Of a stretch of DNA of 47,644 nucleotides, positions 33,162-41,111 are shown piece after piece. This DNA comes from Thermodesulfobacteriales bacterium (GTDB lineage Bacteria; Desulfobacterota; Thermodesulfobacteria; Thermodesulfobacteriales; Thermodesulfatatoraceae), in contig JALSKZ010000056.1 of assembly GCA_026988575.1 (NCBI GenBank), positions 1 through 47,644 on the forward strand, written 5' to 3'. The notes beneath the pieces were generated by a model. That model saw only the letters and a list, made by a program, of their open reading frames with translations. It did no database searches and had not been told where the DNA came from. Position 1 is the stretch's first letter, and every line of letters begins with the position of its first letter. The position numbers and the translations under genes are program-made.

Positions 33162-34886
33162 TCAGTGTTTATGCTTTTCTAATAGCTTGTTGTAATAGTC
33201 GATAACCTCTCGCCGGGAAAGCATGCCCAGGAATAAGCGGGGGTTTTTTTCCGCCACCACCGGGAGTTGATCAATATTTCGGATAGTAAATTTGCGCATA
33301 ACCGAGTGAATGTCTTCCGTGGGGCTTACGGTAATTACATCTCTGCGGGCGATATCCTTAATTAGCAAGAGTTTTTGTAATATAGGGTCAAATAAATAAG
33401 ACCTTATATCATTGATAGAAAATATGCCCACTAATTCTCCTTGGCTATTTACCACGGGGAAATAATGTTGCTGGGTGTTTTGGAAGAAACGTACAAACTC
33501 TTCAAAGGACATGGTCTCGGGGACAAGGGACCATTTTTTTCTTTGCGGGTCAAAGATATCGTCTACTTTTAGGCCGTATAAGATATCGTGGGAAAACTCG
33601 CCGTAGTGGGCTGGAGATTCGAATTTAGTGGGTACTTGTCCTTCGTATAGGCTTTGATACCGAAAGTTCCCGGCCAAAAAGCGCTGTACAGTATAAGAAA
33701 TAGTTACCGACAAGGCCGAGGCCCCTAATAGGGGGAAGGCTCCGGTCATCTCGATGACCATAAAGAGACTGGCTAAAGGCACGCGTGCTGCTGCCCCAAA
33801 CAGAGCACACATACCTACCACTACGTAAGCGTGCGGAGATTGGTGAAATAAGTGGGCCACCACCCCTCCAACCATGGCTCCTACAAATAGGCTAGGGGCA
33901 AATACTCCCCCCGAGCCACCGGAACCTACGGTAAGAGACAAGGCCATTATCTTGGCCCAGATAAGGATGAGCATCAGGCCAAGGGGTAAATGGCCGTCTA
34001 TAGCCCTTTGGATCCAATAGTAACCACCCCCCAGGACCTGGGGAAACTTAAGGGCCATAAGGCCTACCAGTAGTCCCCCTAAAGCCGGTTTTAAGTAGTT
34101 ACTAATAGGTAAACGACGAAATATATCTCTGGTGCCGTAAAAGGCAGGGGGTAGAAACGTGGCTACTACACCGGCCAGGATACCCAGGGCCGCAAAAAAG
34201 AGATATTCTTCCAGACTGGTTACCCGAATATTGGTCGGAAAGCGAAATATGGGGTCCCAGCTAACCAGTACGCCGGTTAAGGTATAAGCCGTAACCGAGG
34301 CAAATAGGCTAAAGAGTACGGCATGCGCTTCTATATCTACTTCGGAATACAAGATACCCACCGAAAAGAGGGCTGCACCTATAGGGGAACGGAATACGGC
34401 CCCAAGGCCTGCGGCCATGCCGATCAACAGGAGTAGCCGTCTTTGGGGGACAGGGCGGTTGGTAAGAAAGGCATAAATAGAGGCAATGCCCGCACTAATC
34501 TGGACCACGGGCCCTTCACGACCGGCAGATCCTCCCGAACCAATGGTAATAGCAGAGGCCAACATTTTTACTAAGGGTACCCTGGGCCGTATATATCCTT
34601 CGGTCTGATGAAAGGCCTTTATGGCCGCATCGGTGCCGTGTCCTTCGGCCTCTGGGGCCAAACCATAGACTAATAGGCCGGAAAAGAGCCCACCCAAACT
34701 GGTAGCTAGGGGTAAAAGCCACCAAAAATAGGTCTCTTTGGGCGCCCCGGGATGGTAGTGAATCCAACGCTCTAAAAAGAGATAATGGGTTTTATCTACC
34801 AGGAAAGTAAAAATGAGGGCGGAGACCACGCCAATCAGGCCCAAGAAAAAGGCATCAATGAAAAGACGCGTGTATTCTTTTTTCAA
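33162..34886 (-). CDS. ClC-family chloride channel/transporter with CBS pair (second copy)
   Basis: 574 residues. Residues about 8-425 form the ClC membrane domain with the gating-glutamate motif GREGP (E124) inside GSGGSAGREGP and the later GSGGSGGVFAPS. Residues about 455-570 form two CBS domains (KWSLVPETMSFEEFVRFF, then RRDVITVSPTEDIHSVM), which usually bind adenine nucleotides. The selectivity motif GSGIP is replaced by GHGTD. By eye, the internal proton-glutamate site (E203 of E. coli ClcA) is Ile178. The start is TTG 34886, five bases after the upstream paralog. Confidence 0.9.
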   Translation of the reverse strand: MKKEYTRLFIDAFFLGLIGVVSALIFTFLVDKTHYLFLERWIHYHPGAPKETYFWWLLPLATSLGGLFSGLLVYGLAPEAEGHGTDAAIKAFHQTEGYIRPRVPLVKMLASAITIGSGGSAGREGPVVQISAGIASIYAFLTNRPVPQRRLLLLIGMAAGLGAVFRSPIGAALFSVGILYSEVDIEAHAVLFSLFASVTAYTLTGVLVSWDPIFRFPTNIRVTSLEEYLFFAALGILAGVVATFLPPAFYGTRDIFRRLPISNYLKPALGGLLVGLMALKFPQVLGGGYYWIQRAIDGHLPLGLMLILIWAKIMALSLTVGSGGSGGVFAPSLFVGAMVGGVVAHLFHQSPHAYVVVGMCALFGAAARVPLASLFMVIEMTGAFPLLGASALSVTISYTVQRFLAGNFRYQSLYEGQVPTKFESPAHYGEFSHDILYGLKVDDIFDPQRKKWSLVPETMSFEEFVRFFQNTQQHYFPVVNSQGELVGIFSINDIRSYLFDPILQKLLLIKDIARRDVITVSPTEDIHSVMRKFTIRNIDQLPVVAEKNPRLFLGMLSRREVIDYYNKLLEKHKH

Positions 34887-34891
34887 GTTTG

Positions 34892-36661
34892 TTACCCACG
34901 GGAGGCCCGACGTTTAAATTCGTTTAGCCTCTGGTTATAGAAATTTATCACCTCGCGTCGCGAAATCATACCCAAAAACCGGTGTGGATCATTATCGGCC
35001 ACCACCGGAAGTTGGTCAATATTGCGTATGGTAAATTTGCGCAATACCGTATTGATGTCTTCGGAAGGGTGAGTAGTGATAACGTCTCGTCGGGCAATGT
35101 CTTTGATGACCAATATATCTTTTAGATCTTCGTCAAACAAAAAGGGCCGGACGTCATTTACGGAAAAGATGCCTACAAGACGTCCTTCTTTGTCTACTAC
35201 AGGAAAGTAATGCTGTTCTGTACGTCCAAAGACCTTTAAAAATTGTCTGAAACTCATATCTTCGGGGATTACGGCCCACACTCTGCTGGGGCGAAAGATA
35301 TCTTTTACCTTGATGTCGGCCAGTATGTCGGTGAAGAATTCACCCCGGTGGGCAGGCGAGTGTACTGGGGTAGGCACCTGCGACTCGTATAAACTCGGGT
35401 AGGGCAGATAGTTGGAAAGTATAGTCTGGATGACATAGGCTAACATGACCGATAGGCCTGCAGCAGGCAGGAGATGAAATCCTCCGGTAATTTCTACCAC
35501 AATAAGGCTGTTGGCAATAGGGGCGCGGGCGGCTGCGCCAAAAACAGAGGCCATACCTACCACAATGTAGGCCGCTGGATTTTGGTGGAACAGACTGGCT
35601 ACAAAGCCGCCCAGCATTCCCCCTACGTATAAGCTCGGGGCAAAATCTCCACCTGACCCCCCTGAACCAACAGTCAGGGCAAAGCCAAGACACTTGGCAA
35701 AAGCGAGGGTCAACATGAGGTTGCCAGAGAGGTCTCCGTTAATGGCGTGTTGTACCCAGCCATAGCCTATACCTAGTATTTGGGGTAAGGCCAAGGCCAG
35801 TAGGCCCAATAGGAGGCCTCCTAAAGCAGGCTTTAAAAAGAAGGGGAGGGGAAGTCCTTCGAAGAAACTGTGGACAACTCCAAAGACGTTGGGCATTATG
35901 GCCCCCATTATCCCGGAAAAGACGCCCAATACCGCAAAAAATAAGTATTCTTTTCCGGAAATATCCGTTACCGATGGGGGAAGAGAAAACAGGGGGTTCC
36001 AGCCTCCGCTTAAAAAGCCTATGAATACGTAAGCCACCACCGCCGAAATAAGGGTGTAAAGGAGGGCTTTAGATTCGAATTCTATTTGGCTATATAGGAC
36101 TTCAATGGCGAAAAAGGCACAACCAATGGGAGACCTAAAGATGGCCGAAAGTCCAGCAGCCATTCCCATCAGGAGAAGAAGCCTCTTTTCGTGGGGAGGG
36201 CGTTTGGTCAAATGGCCGTAAATGGCCCCGATTCCCGAAGCAATTTGGGCAGTGGGGCCTTCACGACCAGCAGATCCTCCCGAACCCAGGGTAATGGCCG
36301 AGGCGACCATTTTGACAAAGGGGACCTGAAATTTGACTTCTCCTTTGCCAAAATGAAAGGCCCTTATGGCAGCATCCGTACCGTGCCCTCGGGCTTCTGG
36401 GGCAAAGAGATAGACGATAAGGCCTGCTAAAAGGCCTCCTAGAGTGGTGACTACGGGAATGAGGTGCAGACCATAAGCGCCAATCCATTCCTGGAGAGAA
36501 CCTCCTTCATTGGGTAACCCTGGGGGACGATATTGGGCTATCTTGACCAGAAAAAGTTCCCGGCAATAATCGACCATGTGGGCAAATACATACGCCGCAA
36601 GAGCCCCGACAAAGCCAATAATAAAGGTGTCAAGTAAGAGCCTTAAGCTCCGTTTTTCCAA
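34892..36661 (-). CDS. ClC-family chloride channel/transporter with CBS pair (first copy)
   Basis: 589 residues, a clear paralog of the next gene, with the same order of domains. GHGTDAAIRAFH, GSGGSAGREGP (gating E134) and GSGGSGGDFAPS are in the membrane part. A CBS pair is at the C-terminus (about 465-580, with RRDVITTHPSEDINTVL). By eye, the E202/E203 pair of E. coli ClcA reads Glu187-Val188 here, so the proton-pathway glutamate is missing, as in eukaryotic ClC channels. The start is TTG 36661 with AGGAGAAG just upstream. The two genes are almost contiguous and probably form one unit, perhaps a heterodimer. Confidence 0.9.
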   Translation of the reverse strand: MEKRSLRLLLDTFIIGFVGALAAYVFAHMVDYCRELFLVKIAQYRPPGLPNEGGSLQEWIGAYGLHLIPVVTTLGGLLAGLIVYLFAPEARGHGTDAAIRAFHFGKGEVKFQVPFVKMVASAITLGSGGSAGREGPTAQIASGIGAIYGHLTKRPPHEKRLLLLMGMAAGLSAIFRSPIGCAFFAIEVLYSQIEFESKALLYTLISAVVAYVFIGFLSGGWNPLFSLPPSVTDISGKEYLFFAVLGVFSGIMGAIMPNVFGVVHSFFEGLPLPFFLKPALGGLLLGLLALALPQILGIGYGWVQHAINGDLSGNLMLTLAFAKCLGFALTVGSGGSGGDFAPSLYVGGMLGGFVASLFHQNPAAYIVVGMASVFGAAARAPIANSLIVVEITGGFHLLPAAGLSVMLAYVIQTILSNYLPYPSLYESQVPTPVHSPAHRGEFFTDILADIKVKDIFRPSRVWAVIPEDMSFRQFLKVFGRTEQHYFPVVDKEGRLVGIFSVNDVRPFLFDEDLKDILVIKDIARRDVITTHPSEDINTVLRKFTIRNIDQLPVVADNDPHRFLGMISRREVINFYNQRLNEFKRRASRG

Positions 36662-36779
36662 TCACTTCTCCTGGTTATTTATATGTGCTTAGAAAGCAAT
36701 TTTTCTTGATAAATATACAAAATTTCTATTTTGTCTACATTAAACCAAGGATGAATAAGCCCCTTGGGTTAAGGCCCAA

Positions 36780-37379
36780 TCAGAAGCTGATTTTGGCCCC
36801 GAGCATAAGGGTGCTGTTATCCCAACTTTGGCCTCCTGGATTGTCCAGATTAATATCAAAAAGTTGGTATCTTATACCCACAGCAGCGGTGGTATTGATG
36901 TGAAAATAGGCCGACAAATTCCAGGTGAATACCCGTTTGGTGTCGGCAAAACTCAATATGGGGGGGGAATAAAAAAAGGTGGTCTCTATGCTTATGGGTA
37001 ATTTAGAAGGGGTCTTTTCTAGATTTACATCTCCACAGAAGTAAAAGCCCACTGAAAATACATCGGACCCCACCGAGGGTTTTACATGGCCCACCAGGGT
37101 CTCAAAACCTAAGCCCAGGTTGTAAGTCTTTTGGTAAAGATCTTTTACCAGGAGCCTTCCGTTAAAGAGCCAGGAATCTCGGTTATCTTTTTCGCTATAA
37201 AAAAGCCCTCCGCCGATATAAAGGGGGTTTCCCGCATAGGTATATATTTGTTGTTGGGCTTGAAAAGACAGGTCTTCGTCACTTACAAAGAGGCTCAAGT
37301 CGGTGGCTCGGGCCGGCGAAAAAGCGCCTAAAAGAAGGCCTAAAAAACACACTATCCATACCGTGGTCTTTCTTGTCAT
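36780..37379 (-). CDS. YfaZ-like outer-membrane beta-barrel protein
   Basis: 199 residues with a clear signal peptide (VWIVCFLGLLLGAFSPARA). The mature part is made of alternating-polarity beta strands and ends in a terminal Phe (LMLGAKISF), as outer-membrane barrels do. The phrase YIGGGLFYSEKDNRDSWLFN resembles the YfaZ family. The function of that family is not established. AAAGGAGG lies nine bases before ATG 37379. It diverges from dus. Confidence 0.75.
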   Translation of the reverse strand: MTRKTTVWIVCFLGLLLGAFSPARATDLSLFVSDEDLSFQAQQQIYTYAGNPLYIGGGLFYSEKDNRDSWLFNGRLLVKDLYQKTYNLGLGFETLVGHVKPSVGSDVFSVGFYFCGDVNLEKTPSKLPISIETTFFYSPPILSFADTKRVFTWNLSAYFHINTTAAVGIRYQLFDINLDNPGGQSWDNSTLMLGAKISF

Positions 37380-37414
37380 AGAATCTTCCTCCTTTGTGTT
37401 TATAATCTTTCTAT

Positions 37415-37450
37415 CTTGGCTTTTTACCCTAAAAAGGTTTAGGGGCCAAG
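37415..37450. other. Strong two-part hairpin in the yfaZ-dus divergent spacer
   Basis: CTTGGC (37415-37420) pairs with GCCAAG (37445-37450), and CCCTAAA (37427-37433) with TTTAGGG (37438-37444). The loop is four bases and one arm carries a six-base bulge. It lies in the putative 5' leader of the yfaZ-like gene. It could be an operator, mRNA leader structure or terminator of antisense transcription. Confidence 0.5.
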
Positions 37451-37548
37451 GAATTGTATTTGATTTTTCTTGCGTTAGGATATCTAAAAATTGAACTTTT
37501 AATATCCATCAGCTCCACTCTATAGATTTTATTGTTATTTGTCTATTT

Positions 37549-38487
37549 ATGCGTCTTGTCGTTTTGGCTCCCATGGCGGGTTTTACCCACAGTCCGTTTA
37601 GACGCCTAATCAGGGAATTAGGGGCGGACTGGACTTGGTCTGAATTGATTTCTTCCCGCATGATTTTAACCAAAGGCCTTGAAGACCCTTTGCTTAATTT
37701 TGTCCCCACCGAACGCCCTATACGTATACAAATACACGGGGCTGATCCTGAAGACGTATTTAAAGCGGCAGACCAGGTCCTCAAGCACTTAAGACCAGAC
37801 GGGTTAGATCTCAACGCTGGCTGTCCGGCACCGAAGGTCATAAAGACCGGTGCGGGGGCGGCTTTGTTGGCCAATCTAGACCGCCTTTATCACGTAGCTT
37901 TGGCGCTGGCCGAGGCCTGTAAGCCTTATGGGATATTGCCTTCGGTTAAATTTCGCCTGGGCTTCAAGCAAGACGAATTAGAAAGGATAGCCGAGGTCCT
38001 TTTAAAGGCCGGAATAAAAATTTTGGTATTGCATGCCCGGTTGGCCCAGGAGGGTTATGCCACCAAGGCGCGGTGGGCACGCATAGGCCATTTGAAACAA
38101 ATGGTAGGTAAAGACGCTTTGGTAATCGGCAATGGAGACGTGCAAAAACTTACCGACATCTACCAGATGTTTCAGGACACTGGCTGCGATGGGGTCATGA
38201 TTGGACGTGCAGCCCTGAGTCGACCTTGGATTTTTAGAGAATATCGCCTGGGCAGGAGTATAGATTTTTCGTTAAAAGACCGAATTTGTCTGTTAACAAG
38301 GCTTTGGGAACATTTAAGGGCCGAACGTGGTCCAGAAAGGGCCTTTAAGGTCTTAAAACTTTTTGTACCCAAGATACTAAAGGGCGTTAGGGGACGAAAG
38401 CAATTAGTTTCGTGTCTGCTCCGGGTAAAAGAGCCGGGCTTATTTTGGGAACAACTCAAATTTTACCATGAAAATAGAAGCCCTTAG
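37549..38487 (+). CDS. dus: tRNA-dihydrouridine synthase
   Basis: A 312-residue flavoprotein that reduces uridine in the tRNA D-loop using NADPH. The Dus motifs are clear: LAPMAGFTHSPFR (FMN end), LNAGCPAPKV with the catalytic Cys, and GCDGVMIGRAALSRPWIF. The subtype (DusA, B or C) cannot be fixed by eye. ATG 37549 has no visible ribosome binding site, and the protein starts only a few residues before the conserved APMAG block, so a slightly upstream non-ATG start is possible. The next gene overlaps its end by 20 bases. Confidence 0.92.
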   Translation: MRLVVLAPMAGFTHSPFRRLIRELGADWTWSELISSRMILTKGLEDPLLNFVPTERPIRIQIHGADPEDVFKAADQVLKHLRPDGLDLNAGCPAPKVIKTGAGAALLANLDRLYHVALALAEACKPYGILPSVKFRLGFKQDELERIAEVLLKAGIKILVLHARLAQEGYATKARWARIGHLKQMVGKDALVIGNGDVQKLTDIYQMFQDTGCDGVMIGRAALSRPWIFREYRLGRSIDFSLKDRICLLTRLWEHLRAERGPERAFKVLKLFVPKILKGVRGRKQLVSCLLRVKEPGLFWEQLKFYHENRSP

Positions 38488-39661
38488 GTTAACCCAACAA
38501 TTAAAGAGAAAGCCTACCTTATACGCTTTTAGTCATTGTGTAAATTGGTTTCGCCATATAATCCCCGAAGGGGAAACAGACCCTCAACGAATGGTCAGGA
38601 GGCTTTTGGTAGATAAGGCCCTTATTAGAGACATACTGAGGACGGCAAACTCTGTTTATTATAATCCAGGTGGGGTACCTCTGGCTTCTCTGTCTAAAGC
38701 GGTGGTGCTTTTGGGGTTAAACGCTGTGAAACACATTGTCCTTCAGGCGCCGGTGCTCTCCCTTGAGCAGGAAAAAAACCGTTTTTTTGTACAGGAAGAA
38801 GTCGTTTCTTTGCTTACCGCCTATATTGCCCGCGCCGCTGCTTGGCAAAAACGTCTGGATCCAGAACAGTGTTATTTAGTGGGCTTCTTTCGGCGGGTGG
38901 GGCGTGAAATTTTGGTCCTAAATGCCCCTGACCTTTATCGTCGTGTTTTGTCAAGGCCCATAGCCTTTCAGGCCTCTTTATCCGGGTTGGTAGCAGAAAA
39001 GCTCCTGACCCACTGGAATTTTCCGCCTCTTTTTATCGAGGGTTTAGAGGGTAAGCCCCTGGGCCCAGCGCCTACCGTACTGGTCAAGGTGGTTTTTTTG
39101 GCCGAGGCCCTGGCGTTAGATCTGCTAGAAAAGAAGCCTCTTAGGAGTTGGAGTCAGCTCTTTGAGACCACAGAAGGCTTAGAAAGGGCACTAGAGGAAC
39201 TTAAGCAAGACCTTGCTTTGTTCCCCCCCACGGTGGGCAAGCTTTTACAAGAAATAATGGCCAATAAGCCCAGCCTTTACCTCGGCCAAGAAGGATCTGA
39301 CGATATTATTGTCCCTAAAGGGGCCCTTATCTTGGCCCAGCGCGTCCTTCGTGTCCTTACCGAGGAGCTTAAGGCTAATGGAGCCTTGGTGATCAGACAA
39401 AACGGTCGCTGGACCTTTGAGAGTCTAGGGCCTGAGGTCCCCGAAGAATGTAAGCGTATGGATTTTAAAGAGCTCTTGGGCGAAAAATCCCCACAAGAAT
39501 TTCTGGTGCGAGGGCTAAGGGTCTTGGTTTTACCCTTTGAAGTAGCCCATATTCCGGCGGGGTTTTTGGTATTTTGGCGCAAAGGGACCTTTGCCGCAGA
39601 TGAATACGCTGGGCTTAAGTTGGTCAAAAGGACCCTTGATGGCCTCCTTAGCCACTTCTAG
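38468..39661 (+). CDS. Degenerate HDOD-like signalling protein
   Basis: 397 residues. Residues about 45-240 follow the HDOD pattern: LVDKALIRDILRTANSVYY, then SLSKAVVLLGLNAVKHIVLQ. Where HDOD proteins often keep GLLHDIG, this one has GFFRRVGREIL, so the His-Asp pair is lost and a binding role is more likely than catalysis. The C-terminal ~150 residues (from GALILAQRVLRVLTEEL) have a GAF-like alternation of strands and helices but no firm match. It overlaps dus by 20 bases and precedes the CheX-like gene, so it probably belongs to the same signalling group as that gene and the chemoreceptor. Confidence 0.75.
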   Translation: MKIEALRLTQQLKRKPTLYAFSHCVNWFRHIIPEGETDPQRMVRRLLVDKALIRDILRTANSVYYNPGGVPLASLSKAVVLLGLNAVKHIVLQAPVLSLEQEKNRFFVQEEVVSLLTAYIARAAAWQKRLDPEQCYLVGFFRRVGREILVLNAPDLYRRVLSRPIAFQASLSGLVAEKLLTHWNFPPLFIEGLEGKPLGPAPTVLVKVVFLAEALALDLLEKKPLRSWSQLFETTEGLERALEELKQDLALFPPTVGKLLQEIMANKPSLYLGQEGSDDIIVPKGALILAQRVLRVLTEELKANGALVIRQNGRWTFESLGPEVPEECKRMDFKELLGEKSPQEFLVRGLRVLVLPFEVAHIPAGFLVFWRKGTFAADEYAGLKLVKRTLDGLLSHF

Positions 39662-39736
39662 GGTTGGTCCCCAATTTTTTAGACAAAACCTGTTTCATCC
39701 GAAAAAAAAGCAAAAAGATGTCCTTGGGGGGCTAAG

Positions 39737-40396
39737 ATGCCTAAAACTAGTACAATAAATGAGGTAGCTAAGATATTCTGTCAGTCCGTAAAGGAGGTCC
39801 TAGAATCATCTACCCGGTCTAAAATACGTTACGCCCCGACCATTCAAAAGGTGCCTTCTATTAGCCTAAAGCCTGATCTTGGCTGTTTTGTCCAGTTTAC
39901 CGGGGATTATACCGGCCTTTTTATTATGAATTTTTCCGGCCAGGCGGCCTTAGAACTCTATCAGCAAGCCATGAAGTTTTTGGGCCTCCCTGAAGAAGAA
40001 TTGGCCAAGGATTATACAGCAGACGATGTAGTAAATTTCATCGGCGAGATGGTAAACCAGATTATTGGTAATGCCAGACGTAAAGTAGAGGCAAAATTCG
40101 GTCTTTTGGCCCGAAATAATCAACCCAAGGCCATTACTATTACTTCGGCCATTACCCTTTCGGTGGCTACCATGATAGAAAGACCCCTGTGTAGAAGACT
40201 TGCCTTTCGTACTCAAGAAGGACATAGTTTCTACGTGGAGATGAACATGGAACAGACAGAATTTATTCCTATAGAAGACCCCGAAGAGGCGGTAGACATA
40301 GACACCCTTTTTGAGGAACAGCAGAAACTGGTTGACCAGGATCAGGAAGAAGGTACTCAAGACGAGATCGACGCCTTGCTAGAATCCATAGGTTAA
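39737..40396 (+). CDS. CheX-like (DUF3334) protein with FliM-type C-terminal peptide
   Basis: 219 residues. The middle matches CheX/CheC-type CheY phosphatases, with an ExxN active-site pattern at E104-M-V-N107 in FIGEMVNQIIGNARRK. I recognise the overall type as DUF3334. The C-terminus, after an acidic Glu/Gln linker, ends TQDEIDALLESIG (207-219). This is nearly the same as the N-terminal CheY-binding peptide of FliM/FliY (SQDEIDALL). The predicted role is to bind CheY-like receivers through that tail and dephosphorylate or sense them. A strong site precedes neither ATG, but the frame is unambiguous. It lies upstream of a flavoprotein and a chemoreceptor. Confidence 0.82.
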   Translation: MPKTSTINEVAKIFCQSVKEVLESSTRSKIRYAPTIQKVPSISLKPDLGCFVQFTGDYTGLFIMNFSGQAALELYQQAMKFLGLPEEELAKDYTADDVVNFIGEMVNQIIGNARRKVEAKFGLLARNNQPKAITITSAITLSVATMIERPLCRRLAFRTQEGHSFYVEMNMEQTEFIPIEDPEEAVDIDTLFEEQQKLVDQDQEEGTQDEIDALLESIG

Positions 40397-40407
40397 CAGG
40401 AGGACCG

Positions 40408-41025
40408 GTGCCCCCTTATATTTTGGCCTTTATGGGAAGCCCTCGCTTGGGAGGCAATACAGATCTCTTACTCTCTTCGGTATTAGATGCCGCCAGCCAT
40501 TACGGGGCAAGAGTCGAGAAGATTCCTTTGGTCAAAAGGAATATTTCTCCCTGTTTAGAATGTGGGGCCTGTGACCAAACAGGACAATGTCCTCTCCAAG
40601 ATGATATGGTTGAGCTTTATCCAGCCCTGGAAAGGGCTGATATTCTCATCCTGGCCTCCCCTATATTTTTCTATAATATCACCGCCTTCACTCAGGCCCT
40701 TATAGAAAGGGCCCAGGCCTTATGGGTGCGTAAATACGTCCTCAAAAAGCCTCCATCTGTCTCTAAAAAGCGTTTCGGTATTTTTTTGTCCTTAGGGGCC
40801 ACCAAGGGGGCCAAGTTGTTTGAAGGGGCCGTAAGAATAGTACGTTATTTTTTTGATGCGGTAGATGTTTCCTACCAAGGGGGCCTTTTTTTCAGAGGTA
40901 TTGAAAAGAAGGGTGACATTTTGAAACACCCTGAGGCCCTACTACAGGCTCAGGCCTTAGGTAATAGCCTTGCGCAAGGTCTACCCCCTGCCCTTTGGCC
41001 CCTTTGCCGGGAAAAAACGCCCTAA
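40408..41025 (+). CDS. Iron-sulfur flavoprotein (NADPH-dependent FMN reductase family)
   Basis: A 205-residue flavodoxin-fold protein starting at GTG 40408, with AGGAGG about five bases upstream. FMN-phosphate loop GSPRLGGNTDLLL is at the N-terminus. The compact cysteine cluster CLECGACDQTGQC (C-x2-C-x2-C-x5-C) should bind one [4Fe-4S] cluster, as in methanogen Isf. Such proteins pass electrons between ferredoxin and small acceptors and may help against oxygen. It lies between the CheX-like and chemoreceptor genes. Confidence 0.88.
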   Translation: MPPYILAFMGSPRLGGNTDLLLSSVLDAASHYGARVEKIPLVKRNISPCLECGACDQTGQCPLQDDMVELYPALERADILILASPIFFYNITAFTQALIERAQALWVRKYVLKKPPSVSKKRFGIFLSLGATKGAKLFEGAVRIVRYFFDAVDVSYQGGLFFRGIEKKGDILKHPEALLQAQALGNSLAQGLPPALWPLCREKTP

Positions 41026-41111
41026 ATGAAGTTTGTTTTATTCCCTTAACCTAATTATCCGAAAATATTTCCCGAGCCCACTTCAAACAAATTTTTAAAG
41101 GGGGGGATGTG

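Noticed and set aside
41026-41108. Apparent long repeat around GAAGTTTGTTT and CTTCAAACAAA upstream of the chemoreceptor gene
   Set aside because: The two are complements without reversal, so they can neither pair as a hairpin nor form a direct repeat.
41026-41111. Flagellar sigma-28 promoter upstream of the chemoreceptor
   Set aside because: CCGAAAAT partly resembles the -10, but no TAAA box is found at the right distance.
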